Positions 16,959 to 26,273 of a stretch of 64,000 nucleotides of DNA are shown here, piece after piece (within the stretch, counting starts at the first letter, position 1; every line of letters starts with the position of its first letter). The DNA comes from SZUA-35 sp037969565. GTDB lineage: Bacteria > Actinomycetota > Acidimicrobiia > Acidimicrobiales > SZUA-35. The position numbers and the translations under genes are program-made. The stretch covers positions 18,698 through 82,697 of the forward strand of contig JBBKXQ010000161.1 of the NCBI GenBank assembly GCA_037969565.1. The letters are read 5' to 3'. The notes beneath the pieces are model-generated. The model made no database searches and had not been told where the DNA came from. It saw only the letters and a program-made list of their open reading frames with translations.

Positions 16959-19900
16959 GTGGCGTCGTCGTTCACCCATCTTCATGTGCACACCGAGTAT
17001 TCGATGCTCGATGGGGCGTCCAGGCTCGATGAGTTGGTCGCCAAGGCAGCCGCAGACGGCATGCCGGCGCTGGGAATCACCGACCACGGCAACATGTATG
17101 GGGTCCTCGACTTCTACAAGGCCTGTCGAGCCAAGGACATCAACCCCGTCATCGGCATCGAGCTCTACCAAGCCGACGAGTCTCGCCACGAGCGTCCGAG
17201 CCGGCGGGGCAAGGTCGACGACTCCGGCGGCAACACCGACGGTGGAAAGAAGCTCTACTACCACCTCATCGCGTTGGCTGAGAACAACACGGGCTACAAG
17301 AACCTGATCCAACTGGCCTCTCGGGCCTACATGGAGGGCTACTACTTCAAGCCCCGAGTCGACTGGGAAGTCCTCGCCGAACACAGCGAGGGAGTGATCG
17401 CCACCACGGGTTGCCTCGGTGGCCACGTACTGCAATCGCTGCTCCAGGGAAACGAACGGCTTGCGCTCGAGAAAGCGGCCCGATTGCAGGACATCTTCGG
17501 TCGCGACAATCTTTTCGTCGAACTCCAAGACCATGGAATCCCCGAGCAGATCCGAACCAATCCGCAATTGATCGACATCGCCCGCAAGATCAACGCGCCA
17601 TTGATCGTCACCAACGATTCCCACTACACCGACGAGCACGACCACGACGCCCACGATGCGCTGTTGTGTGTGCAGACCGGTTCCCTGATGAGTGACCCGG
17701 ACCGTTTCAAGTTCAGCGGCAACCAGCACTATCTGAAAACGGCGCAGGAGATGCGCCACCAATGGGCCGAACTCCCCGAAGCGTGCGACAACACGCTTTG
17801 GATCGCCGAGCGTTGCAAGGTCGAGATCGAATTCGGCAAACCCCAGCTGCCGGAGTTCCCGATCCCGGACGGGTTCGCCGACTCCGACGCCTATCTGCTT
17901 CATCTCACCATGGAGGGGGCCAGGAAGCGGTGGGGACAAAACCTCACCGACGATGTCACCGATCGCCTGGTCTTCGAACTCGAGACCATCAAGAACATGG
18001 GCTTCAGCTCGTACTTCCTGATCACGTGGGACATGATCCGCTATGCCCGAGAAGTTGGCATTCGTGTCGGCCCGGGTCGTGGTTCGGCTGCCGGATGTGC
18101 GGTTGCCTACAGCCTGAGGATCACCGACCTCGATCCGATCAAGTACGACCTCCTCTTCGAACGGTTCCTCAATCCGTCCCGAATCTCGATGCCCGACATC
18201 GACATGGACTTCGACTCTCGGTATCGCGACCAGATGATCCGTTACTGCGCCGAACGCTACGGCCGCGACCACGTGGCCCAGATCGTCACGTTCGGACAGA
18301 TCAAGGCTCGAGCCGCGGTGCGTGACGGCGCCCGTGTTCTCGGTTACCCCTATGTGGTCGGCGACAAGATCGCCAAGGCGATGCCGCCACTGATCATGGG
18401 TCGCGACACGCCGCTCAAGTACTGCTTCGAGAAGACGGAGAAATACAAAGACGGCTACGCCATGGCCACTGAGCTACGAGCGATGACCGAAACCGACCCC
18501 GACGTGAGCAAAGTGATCGAGGTGGCCAAAGGCCTCGAAGGGCTTCGCCGATCCGACGGCATCCACGCCGCCGCCGTGGTGATCACCAAGGATCCACTCA
18601 CCACCTACCTGCCGATTCAGCGAAAGCCCGAAGCGGGCAAACCAATCGAAGAATCACCGGTTGTCACGCAATACGAGATGAACGGCGTGGAATCCCTCGG
18701 CCTGCTCAAGATGGACTTCCTCGGTCTGCGCAACCTCGACGTGATCACTGACTCGGTTGAACTCATCGAGCAGGTCCACGGGATTTCGATCGACATCGAC
18801 CAGGTCGATCTCGAAGACGCCAACACCTACAAGCTGCTGCAGGCGGGCCAGACGGTCGGTGTGTTCCAACTCGAGTCGCCGCCGATGCGCACCTTGATGC
18901 GGTCGATGGCCCCCACTGCCTTCGAAGACGTTGCCGCTCTGGTTGCCCTGTATCGGCCCGGGCCGATGGCGGCCAACATGCACAACGACTACGCCGACCG
19001 CAAGAACGGGCGCCAAGACGTCACCTACGTGCACGCGGACGCCGAAGAGCTCATGGGTGAGACCTACGGGCTCATGATCTACCAAGAGCAGATGATGCGT
19101 GCGAGCCAGAAGTTCGCCGGGTACTCACTGGCCGAGGCCGACAACCTCCGTAAGGCAGCCGGTAAGAAAAACCGCGAACTCATGGCCAAGGAACGCCAGA
19201 AGTTCGTCGACGGATGCGAAGCGAACGACTACGGGGCCGCGTTCGGCGAGGATCTCTTCACCACGATCGAGGGATTCGCCGACTACGCCTTCAACAAGAG
19301 CCACTCTTATGGGTACGGGTTCGTCAGCTTCCAGACGGCCTTTCTCAAGGCCAACTACCCCGTCGAGTACTTCGCTTCTCTGCTCACCAGCGTGAAGTCC
19401 AACCTCGACAAAGCAGGCATTTACCTCAACGAGTGCCGCCAGCTGAGCATCTCGGTGCTCGTCCCCGATGTCAACCGGTCCGAACTGAACTTCGGCTCGA
19501 TCCCGAACCCCCAAGCCTCCACCACCTCTGCCGGTCCCGTCAACGACTTCAATGCGATCACCTTCGGCCTTTCCGCGGTTCGTAACGTCGGAGAGTCGCT
19601 CGTCGAGTTGATCATCAGAGAACGTCGGGCCAACGGGCCCTTCGAGGACTTCATCGACTTCGTCGAACGGGTCGATTACAACGTCCTCAACAAACGCGCG
19701 ATCGAGTCCTTGATCAAGGCGGGCGGCTTCGACTCACTCGGGCACGCCAGACAAGGCCTGTTGCTCGTCTTCGAGGAAATCATCGACAAGACAATTTCCT
19801 CTCGCAAAGAGCACGACATGGGTGTCATGACCCTCTTCGGAGCCATGGAGGACTCAACCGGTCCTTCTTTCGACGACCGACCCGAGATCTCCTCGGTGGA

Positions 19901-20525
19901 ATTCGAGAAGAGCCGACGTCTGGCCTTCGAGAAGGAGATGTTGGGCCTCTACGTCTCGGATCATCCGCTCATGGGGCTCGACGGTGCGCTGCGGCGCCGG
20001 GCCGAGCACTCATTGGCCGACCTCGACGCTCTGGAAGACGGCGCCGTCGTGGCCGTCGGTGGGGTGGTCACCGGGATGCAACGCAAATGGACGAAGAAGG
20101 GTGACCTCATGGGGATCTTCGTGCTGGAAGACCTCACCGACTCGGCCGAGTGCATGGTGTTCCCCCGAAACTTCACCGACTACGGACATCTTCTGGAAGA
20201 CGACCGGGTGATCATCGCCAGGGCTCGCGTGCAGAAACGAGACGACGAGTCGAAGTTGATGGTTCAGTCGGTCGAGGTGTTCGAAACCGACTCGTTCAGT
20301 TCCAGCGCGCCACTTCGGCTCGAGGTTCGTCCCGACCAACTCTCCGAAAGCCTGATTGCCGAACTCAAGCGAGTACTCATCGAGCACTCGGGAGAATCGC
20401 AGGTTTACCTGCATCTGAGTGACACCCAGGTGATCAAGCTCACGGCCGAGTTCAACGTCAGCACCGAAAACGGTCTGATACCCGAACTGCGAGTGCTTCT
20501 CGGTGCCGAGGCCGTGGTTCTCTGA
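16959..20525 (+). CDS. dnaE: DNA polymerase III alpha subunit (DnaE1)
   Basis: Replicative C-family polymerase. The N-terminal PHP domain starts at once (THLHVHTEYS, H7/H9/H11) and keeps DHG, GCLGGH, VELQDHG and TNDSHYTDEHDHDAH, so its metal site looks complete. The polymerase active-site aspartates are in MPDIDMDFDSRYRD. Helix-hairpin-helix (YNVLNKRAIESLIKAGGFDSLG) and OB-fold (VAVGGVVTGMQRKWTKKGDL) regions follow in order. It has 1188 residues, the expected size. The GTG at 16959 is chosen because GGAG lies four bases upstream and the family N-terminus begins there. Confidence 0.97.
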   Translation: MASSFTHLHVHTEYSMLDGASRLDELVAKAAADGMPALGITDHGNMYGVLDFYKACRAKDINPVIGIELYQADESRHERPSRRGKVDDSGGNTDGGKKLYYHLIALAENNTGYKNLIQLASRAYMEGYYFKPRVDWEVLAEHSEGVIATTGCLGGHVLQSLLQGNERLALEKAARLQDIFGRDNLFVELQDHGIPEQIRTNPQLIDIARKINAPLIVTNDSHYTDEHDHDAHDALLCVQTGSLMSDPDRFKFSGNQHYLKTAQEMRHQWAELPEACDNTLWIAERCKVEIEFGKPQLPEFPIPDGFADSDAYLLHLTMEGARKRWGQNLTDDVTDRLVFELETIKNMGFSSYFLITWDMIRYAREVGIRVGPGRGSAAGCAVAYSLRITDLDPIKYDLLFERFLNPSRISMPDIDMDFDSRYRDQMIRYCAERYGRDHVAQIVTFGQIKARAAVRDGARVLGYPYVVGDKIAKAMPPLIMGRDTPLKYCFEKTEKYKDGYAMATELRAMTETDPDVSKVIEVAKGLEGLRRSDGIHAAAVVITKDPLTTYLPIQRKPEAGKPIEESPVVTQYEMNGVESLGLLKMDFLGLRNLDVITDSVELIEQVHGISIDIDQVDLEDANTYKLLQAGQTVGVFQLESPPMRTLMRSMAPTAFEDVAALVALYRPGPMAANMHNDYADRKNGRQDVTYVHADAEELMGETYGLMIYQEQMMRASQKFAGYSLAEADNLRKAAGKKNRELMAKERQKFVDGCEANDYGAAFGEDLFTTIEGFADYAFNKSHSYGYGFVSFQTAFLKANYPVEYFASLLTSVKSNLDKAGIYLNECRQLSISVLVPDVNRSELNFGSIPNPQASTTSAGPVNDFNAITFGLSAVRNVGESLVELIIRERRANGPFEDFIDFVERVDYNVLNKRAIESLIKAGGFDSLGHARQGLLLVFEEIIDKTISSRKEHDMGVMTLFGAMEDSTGPSFDDRPEISSVEFEKSRRLAFEKEMLGLYVSDHPLMGLDGALRRRAEHSLADLDALEDGAVVAVGGVVTGMQRKWTKKGDLMGIFVLEDLTDSAECMVFPRNFTDYGHLLEDDRVIIARARVQKRDDESKLMVQSVEVFETDSFSSSAPLRLEVRPDQLSESLIAELKRVLIEHSGESQVYLHLSDTQVIKLTAEFNVSTENGLIPELRVLLGAEAVVL

Positions 20526-20547
20526 GGCGGAACACTAGCCTTCGGCC

Positions 20548-21471
20548 GTGATCCGGATCGCCGTCTATGTGTGCACCTACAAGCGAAACGAGCCCCTCGA
20601 GCGGTTGCTTCACACCCTGCTGACGGCCGCCACCGAGGTGGCGGGGCGGGCTGAGGTCGGGGTGGTGGTCATCGACGACAACCCCGACGGCCGGGCCCAG
20701 TCGGTCGTCGATTCGTTCACCGGCCGCTTCCCCCTCGGGCTCCACTACCGGCATGCCGGCTCACAGAACATCTCGATTGCTCGCAACACCGGTCTGGAGG
20801 CGGCGGCCGAAATCGGCGATTGGGTGGCAATGACCGACGACGATGTCGTCGTTCCGAGCAATTGGCTTGTGGAGCACCTCGATCTCCAGCAACGAACGCA
20901 AGCTGATGCAACAACCGGACCGTTGCTCCTGCAGTTCCCCGACCACGCACCGTCGTGGCTGAAGGACGAGCCATTCGACTCGTTCGGTCTGCTCGACTAC
21001 GAAGAAGACGCGAACGTTCCGATCTGCGCCACCGGCAACTCGATGTTGCGAGCCGAGTTTCTCCGTGAGCATCCAGACATTCGGTTCGACCCCGAACTCG
21101 GAATTCTCGGAGGCGAAGACATGGTCTTCTACCGTCAAGCGGTCGGAGCCGGCTTGCAGTGCTACTTCTCCACCAGAACCGCCGTGTTCGAACTCGAGCC
21201 CGACGATCGCTCCACCCTTCGGTTTCAATTGGGTCGGGCGATGTGGATGGGCAACACCAAATATCTCACCAACCTCCGAGCCGGCGACGCCACCCGAACT
21301 CGTCTGTTCCTCCGCAGCGGCAAGGTGATGGCGAATGCCCTGCTTCGACCAGCAAAGCAGCTCGCCTCGGGCGGAAGGCCGCAGCTCCGCTTCGCCGCTG
21401 CCCTCTTCGCCGAAGGAGCAGGAACGATGGTTGGGCTCGTCGGGGTGAAGCTCGATCACCACGAGATCTGA
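20548..21471 (+). CDS. Family 2 glycosyltransferase
   Basis: First gene of the polysaccharide locus. A GT-A glycosyltransferase of 307 residues: IAVYVCTYKRNEPLERLL is the nucleotide-binding start, VVVIDDNPDG the first acidic motif, MTDDDVVVP the metal-binding DXD, and GGEDMVFYRQA the acceptor-side ED motif. It transfers a sugar from a nucleotide donor to a growing chain on the cytoplasmic face; donor and acceptor are unknown. The GTG start is only 22 bases after dnaE, and a -10-like TAGCCT lies exactly six bases before it, so it may be leaderless rather than read from dnaE. Confidence 0.88.
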   Translation: MIRIAVYVCTYKRNEPLERLLHTLLTAATEVAGRAEVGVVVIDDNPDGRAQSVVDSFTGRFPLGLHYRHAGSQNISIARNTGLEAAAEIGDWVAMTDDDVVVPSNWLVEHLDLQQRTQADATTGPLLLQFPDHAPSWLKDEPFDSFGLLDYEEDANVPICATGNSMLRAEFLREHPDIRFDPELGILGGEDMVFYRQAVGAGLQCYFSTRTAVFELEPDDRSTLRFQLGRAMWMGNTKYLTNLRAGDATRTRLFLRSGKVMANALLRPAKQLASGGRPQLRFAAALFAEGAGTMVGLVGVKLDHHEI

Positions 21472-21507
21472 AGCCGGGTTCGCTCCGACTGCCCGACGCC
21501 GACCGCC

Positions 21508-22821
21508 TCACTCTGACGGGAGGCCCACCGGGATCGGTTCGAGATCCGCCATCCGTTCGAGGTCGCGGGCATCGGCCTGGCGCTGGTAACGAACCAGGAG
21601 ATACCAGCCCAAGACGGTGATGTAGAGCTCGGCAACGATCGTGCCGACGACGGCCCCACGCCACGAGAGCGATTCGATGAGCGTGATGTAGAGCACCATG
21701 GAGAGGATGGCCGACGAGATGATCGTGGCTGCCCTGACGGTGGTCTTGCCCAGACCGAGGAGACCGTTCAACGGAGCCCGACTGATGGCGAGTAGCGGTA
21801 TGACGGGGACGAGCCAGCGAACGATCGTGACCGATTCGGAGAACTTCTCACCGACGAGAAACGTGAGGAACGGGGCCGCAACATAGATGACGGCAGCGAT
21901 GAAGAAACTCAACAGCACCGACACCGACGCGAAACGTTTGGCCCGCCGCAGGTGTTGGCCGAGGTCGCCGGCGTTGTCGGGGAGGAATCGCTGAAACAGC
22001 GCTTGGTTCATGGTCTTGATTGGCATCTGCGACAACATGATGATCCGGAACGCCGCCCCGTACAGACCGGCGTCGGCCTCCAGGCCGTAGTAGTTCATCA
22101 CCGCTTTGTCGCCGTTGGTCTGCAAGGTCGATGCCGTGACGGGCAAGGAGAGCTCGAGGTTGCCTCGTAGATACTCCGGTGATGGACGTCCGAAGCCGAA
22201 GCGGATTCCGATCGTTGGGAGCACGAAGAAAACGGAGGCGGCGGCGGTGATGGCGAATCCGACGATCCACGAGAAGGCCAAGGTGCGAATGGTCAAGATG
22301 CCGAGGAAGTACGGAATCAACAAGGCTCCGAGCCGGACAGCCGGCATCAAGATGCGGAGACGAGCGGCGGCGGCGAATCCCTTGACGGCCTGCACCAGGG
22401 TGGCGGCCGCTTGTGCGATCGGGAAGAGGACGAGTTCCGACACGGCCATCATCGCGATCGTCGACACGTCGATGGTGGAGATCACTTCCGACCCGATCCA
22501 AACCGCGACCACGGTGGCGAGGAGACCCTGTGAGATGGTGAGTGTGAAGGTGCGAGCAGCAACAACCTTCGGGCTGTCGCCTTCACGAATGATTCGCTGC
22601 AAGATCAGCAGCGAGATCCCGCTCCACGTGAGCGCGCCCAGCGGCGCGATCACGCCGTAGGCGCCGATGTAGCCGCCGTAGGTTTCGACCTCGAGCGTGC
22701 TCCCGAGCAGGATGAACGACAGCATGTTGACGGCAAGCGATAGAAAGTCGCCCAGACCGCTCCACGCAACGTCCGAGGCCATCTCGCCATAACGGCCGAT
22801 GAGTCTCCTGATCGCGGTCAT
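21508..22821 (-). CDS. Polysaccharide flippase, Wzx type (first copy)
   Basis: A 437-residue integral membrane protein with about 12-14 predicted helices (for example LAVNMLSFILLGSTL and FVLPTIGI) and the pattern of polysaccharide exporters of the MOP superfamily. It would flip undecaprenyl-linked repeat units across the membrane. It is transcribed after the sulfotransferase gene upstream with 10 bases between, so they form an operon. The C-terminal tail after the last helix is charged and short. A second Wzx-type gene lies at 55195-56454. Confidence 0.85.
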   Translation of the reverse strand: MTAIRRLIGRYGEMASDVAWSGLGDFLSLAVNMLSFILLGSTLEVETYGGYIGAYGVIAPLGALTWSGISLLILQRIIREGDSPKVVAARTFTLTISQGLLATVVAVWIGSEVISTIDVSTIAMMAVSELVLFPIAQAAATLVQAVKGFAAAARLRILMPAVRLGALLIPYFLGILTIRTLAFSWIVGFAITAAASVFFVLPTIGIRFGFGRPSPEYLRGNLELSLPVTASTLQTNGDKAVMNYYGLEADAGLYGAAFRIIMLSQMPIKTMNQALFQRFLPDNAGDLGQHLRRAKRFASVSVLLSFFIAAVIYVAAPFLTFLVGEKFSESVTIVRWLVPVIPLLAISRAPLNGLLGLGKTTVRAATIISSAILSMVLYITLIESLSWRGAVVGTIVAELYITVLGWYLLVRYQRQADARDLERMADLEPIPVGLPSE

Positions 22822-22831
22822 CTCCTCACAC

Positions 22832-23740
22832 TCACGCGATCGCGCTCGAGGTGGGGAACTGGAGCGAAACCGTTGGGGTCCAGGAGAGTGGCCGTTCTGC
22901 GGTTGCTTGGCGGAAGTTGTCGCAAGTCAGTTTGGCTCCCAGCCACTGACCGAGGAGCGCGAGGTCGGCATCGAAAGCGGTGGTGAGTGCCGCCTGTTGC
23001 GCAACGGACAGCTCGGGCTTCTCCGACGGCCGCCAACGGTCACGAACTCGCTCGATGCGCTTTTCGGGAATGAGTGTTCGCGCGCTTTCGTATCCAGGCA
23101 CGCGCTTCAACGTGTCTCTCAGGCGGCTCTGTTGTAGACGCTCGGCTGACACGTTGTTGGCGGCGAGTTCGTCGTTCCAGGAGATCGGCTGCTCGAGCCC
23201 GATGTGGCGAGCGATCCGTTGCAGCTCACCGTTCGGATCGACACGAAGACGGTCAACGAACACCGGCAAGACCGAATCGGCACCGAACTCCTCGAGAAAG
23301 GCGAGGAGCTGCATCGAATAGCGGGAGTAGTCGATCAATTCGGGAACCGCTCCATCGACTGCCTCCGAGAAGCTCGCCGTGATTTCCTTCTCGAGCCACA
23401 TATGGGTGTATTGCGAGATGAGTCGCTCGATCGGGTGCCGCATGACGTAGATGAATCGGGCATTCGGGACAGCTTCGGCAATGCGGCGCACGGTGTTCGG
23501 ATAGGTCGGCAACTTCGCGTAGTGCGTCGTCGACTCGCCGCACAGATCACCAGGAGCAGCGTCGGAAAAATGAGCGCCGTACCAATCGATGCCACGGGCA
23601 TGGACAGGGTCGTCGCTGAAGAAGTACAACTCCTTCGGCGAGCTCATGAAGACGCCCGGCGTCTCGGCCAACTGATCGTGCAAGGACGAGGTGGCCGCTT
23701 TCATCGCTCCGATGATGAGGAAATCAGGAAGTCGTGTCAC
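22832..23740 (-). CDS. PAPS-dependent sulfotransferase (first copy)
   Basis: A 302-residue sulfotransferase. The 5'-phosphosulfate loop is IIGAMKAATSSLHDQL and the 3'-phosphate motif is FIYVMRHPIERLISQY, both characteristic. FFSDD and SSPKELYFF match the heparan-type sulfotransferase domain rather than the eukaryotic cytosolic class. It transfers sulfate from PAPS, here probably to a polysaccharide or its lipid-linked precursor, given the flippase 10 bases downstream. The GTG at 23740 begins the conserved segment (VTRLPDFLIIG); longer versions add unlike residues. A second, more distant sulfotransferase is encoded divergently at 24036. Confidence 0.87.
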   Translation of the reverse strand: MTRLPDFLIIGAMKAATSSLHDQLAETPGVFMSSPKELYFFSDDPVHARGIDWYGAHFSDAAPGDLCGESTTHYAKLPTYPNTVRRIAEAVPNARFIYVMRHPIERLISQYTHMWLEKEITASFSEAVDGAVPELIDYSRYSMQLLAFLEEFGADSVLPVFVDRLRVDPNGELQRIARHIGLEQPISWNDELAANNVSAERLQQSRLRDTLKRVPGYESARTLIPEKRIERVRDRWRPSEKPELSVAQQAALTTAFDADLALLGQWLGAKLTCDNFRQATAERPLSWTPTVSLQFPTSSAIA

Positions 23741-24035
23741 GTGAGCTTCAGTGGTAGCGGCTGAGGATGGTCCGGAGACAAGAGAACACGGGATTCTAGG
23801 ACAGCGGTGGGCCGTGCCCTCGTCGGTGTCGCACTCACACGCCCCGCTTCGAGCCGGGGTTTCTGCTTGTCGTTCACATGGGCCTATCGGGTGTTCTACA
23901 CCGATACTGAACGCGAATTGGACCAAACCGAGTCAGCGGTTGCGTCGACCGCGATCTCGATCTGTTGGCGTACAGCCGCTAGCCTCGTCCGACGTCGCCC
24001 ACGGCGGTTCAAGACGACAGAAGTTGGGCAGTCCC
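23741..24035. other. Divergent intergenic region between two sulfotransferases
   Basis: About 295 bases with no supported gene. It should hold promoters for both sulfotransferase genes. A TAGCCT hexamer lies about 55 bases before the rightward start but without a convincing -35. No strong hairpin or repeat was seen. Confidence 0.5.
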
Positions 24036-25052
24036 ATGATCGATTCGCCAATATTCATTGTTGGTGCCGAACGATCCGGAAGCACGTTGCTCCGGCTGAT
24101 GGTCGACTCCCACCCCGATGTGACCGGAGCCGAGGGGTTCGAGTTCCTTGTCGACCTCGTTTCCGACACTGGCGCCTTTCCATCGATCGAGGAGTACCAC
24201 GACTATCTCGCCCTGCACCACATCTTCGGTTCCTCGGGACTCCAGATCGATCCGGACCTCGATTACCCGAGTTTGGTCGACAGCTTCCTGCAGCAGCGAC
24301 TCGATGCATCGGGAAAGTCGGAGGTGTCGGCCATGGTGCACTTCGGTTTTTCGCGGCTGCTCTACCTCTGGCCGAACGCTCGGTTCATTCACGTGCTCCG
24401 CGACCCAAGAGACGTCGCGAAGTCGGTGGTCGAGATGGGGTGGCACGGCAACGTCTGGTTCGGCGTCGAAAAATGGCTTCAAGCTGAGTCCGAATGGAAA
24501 CGTTTCACGCCGCAGTTGAGTCCTGCCCGCTATCTCGAGGTCCGATTCGGTGAACTGGTCCGTCACAACGAGCGGACACTGAGACGTGTCTGCCAGTTGA
24601 TGGGGGTCGAGTACACGAGCCAGATGCTCGACTACGCCAAAGACACGGCGTACGCACTGCCAGACCCCCAGAAGCTCTCACAATGGCGCAACAATCTTTC
24701 CGACCGCGAGGTCCAATCCGTCGAAGGCCGGGTGGGCGATTTGATGATCGACCGCGGCTACGAACTGAGCGGTCTTCCGCCCCTTCATCCTGGACGGGTG
24801 GGCCTGATCCGCTTGAGAGCCGAGGACAAGATCGGTATGTGGCGGCGCCGTCTCGAGACCTACGGACTGCGGTTGTTCATCGAACGGGCAATCGCTCGTT
24901 TGGTCCCGCTCCCGGCCTACAGAAACTCTGTGAAGCTCCGATACAACACCATCGAGCGTTCGGGCCGAAAGCGATCCTGGCGGGCTCCCGGGCGAGAGTT
25001 CAGTTTGCGATCAGATCACGAGCCAACCGAGCGCTCATCACGAGACAAATGA
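24036..25052 (+). CDS. PAPS-dependent sulfotransferase (second copy)
   Basis: A 338-residue sulfotransferase with P-loop-like IFIVGAERSGSTLLRLM and 3'-phosphate motif FIHVLRDPRDVAKSV. It is closer to the Sulfotransfer_3 / stf0-like group than to the first copy, so the two are not recent duplicates and may sulfate different positions. The basic C-terminal 70 residues have amphipathic character and could touch the membrane. The ATG at 24036 directly begins the conserved strand. Position inside the locus points to sulfation of the exopolysaccharide; sulfated lipid or glycan products are alternatives. Confidence 0.85.
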   Translation: MIDSPIFIVGAERSGSTLLRLMVDSHPDVTGAEGFEFLVDLVSDTGAFPSIEEYHDYLALHHIFGSSGLQIDPDLDYPSLVDSFLQQRLDASGKSEVSAMVHFGFSRLLYLWPNARFIHVLRDPRDVAKSVVEMGWHGNVWFGVEKWLQAESEWKRFTPQLSPARYLEVRFGELVRHNERTLRRVCQLMGVEYTSQMLDYAKDTAYALPDPQKLSQWRNNLSDREVQSVEGRVGDLMIDRGYELSGLPPLHPGRVGLIRLRAEDKIGMWRRRLETYGLRLFIERAIARLVPLPAYRNSVKLRYNTIERSGRKRSWRAPGREFSLRSDHEPTERSSRDK

Positions 25053-25147
25053 AACACCAGCAGCGGATGTCGAAGCAATGCGCAAGTCGTCGAGGAGAGA
25101 CGGTGTTCACCAGAACGAGCAGCAATACGGCTGGCCGAGAGCGATCT

Positions 25148-25192
25148 GGAGAACAGCGATACGGAGAACAGCGACATGGAGAACAGAGCAGG
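25148..25192 (+). repeat. Three 15-bp tandem repeats over a gene start
   Basis: GGAGAACAGCGATAC, GGAGAACAGCGACAT and GGAGAACAGAGCAGG are in tandem. Each copy begins with a ribosome-site-like GGAG, and the ATG of the next gene (25176) lies at the junction of copies two and three. Confidence 0.8.
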
Positions 25193-26264
25193 ATCGATCG
25201 TGGTTGAGAGCAACAGAGTGTTCAACGAGCCACAGGTCAAGAACTTCCCGTGGGCGGTCACGGCTCCGTTTCTGCGCGACCCACAGAACCGGTGGATTTC
25301 CGACTTCGTCGAATCCGATCGTCATTCATTCCAGGTGATTCCCCAAGCCGGGCCCGAAATCAGCTGGCACACCAAGAAGCTGCCCCGCACCGGACTGAGC
25401 GAGTGGCGTCAGTTCGCCAAGACGGCTTGTTCTGCTCTCGAATTTGCCGAGGCAAACCAGGGCGGTGTCATCACCGTGTTTCCTCAGCTGGCGGCGGCCA
25501 CCGCATCACGAAAGAAATTCAAGCGCTTGGATGTCCCGATCGTCGCGTGGTTCTTCAACACGACCTTCGAACGCAACGCTCGCTCGCTGCTCGGCAGGAA
25601 GACGTTGCCCGCAGTAGATCGCTTCGTTGTTCACTCCACCGTCGAAATCGAGGCCTACGCCCGCGAACTGAGTCTCCCGCACAGCCGCTTCGAGTTCGTT
25701 CCGGCTCAGTACGGCGCAACCGTCGACGAGTCCGACGAGAACGCCGAGGAACCGTTCGTCTTTGCTACCGGCTCAGGTTTTCGAGATTACGGAACGTTCT
25801 TCGACGCCATGGCCAAACTCGACATGCCGGCCAAGGTGGTCGCCGGGCCGCGCGTTCTGGCGGGGCTCACTCCGCCACCCAACGTCGAGATCCTCGACGG
25901 GGTTTCGATCGATGAGATCCGGCGGTACATCCGCCAGGCCCGGGTCAACGTCATCCCGATGGAGAGCGGCGGTCTCACCGCCGGTTTGCTCACGATCGTG
26001 CTCACGTTCCGCCATGGCCGCGGCCTGGTCATCACGGATCGGCCTGGAATCGACGACTATGTCCATGCCGATCAGGATTCGCTCCTGGTTCCGATGCACG
26101 ACGCTTCCTCGATGGCCGCAGCCATCGAGGCGATGTACGAAGACGCCGACCTGCGCTCGCGGCTCGGCGCCTCGGCCGACGAATTCGCCACTGCCAACTG
26201 CACCGATCAGGCCGCTGGTCGCAGCCTGCTGAGGATTCTCGATGAGGTCACCATCGGACGTTGA
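25176..26264 (+). CDS. Glycosyltransferase, GT-B fold (group 1)
   Basis: A 362-residue GT-B type enzyme. The C-terminal nucleotide-sugar domain is seen as FVFATGSGFRDYGTFFDAM, ARVNVIPMESGGLTAGLLT and ITDRPGIDDYV, which places the donor site. The N-terminal acceptor domain is less conserved. The start is taken as the ATG at 25176 within the 15-bp repeat array, with GGAG nine bases upstream. It follows the sulfotransferase gene by 123 bases in the same direction. The donor sugar cannot be told from sequence. Confidence 0.75.
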   Translation: MENRAGSIVVESNRVFNEPQVKNFPWAVTAPFLRDPQNRWISDFVESDRHSFQVIPQAGPEISWHTKKLPRTGLSEWRQFAKTACSALEFAEANQGGVITVFPQLAAATASRKKFKRLDVPIVAWFFNTTFERNARSLLGRKTLPAVDRFVVHSTVEIEAYARELSLPHSRFEFVPAQYGATVDESDENAEEPFVFATGSGFRDYGTFFDAMAKLDMPAKVVAGPRVLAGLTPPPNVEILDGVSIDEIRRYIRQARVNVIPMESGGLTAGLLTIVLTFRHGRGLVITDRPGIDDYVHADQDSLLVPMHDASSMAAAIEAMYEDADLRSRLGASADEFATANCTDQAAGRSLLRILDEVTIGR

Positions 26265-26273
26265 GCTGGTTCG

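Noticed and set aside
16863..18272. 469-residue open frame opposite dnaE
   Set aside because: Antisense shadow of the PHP region; no start signal or family match.
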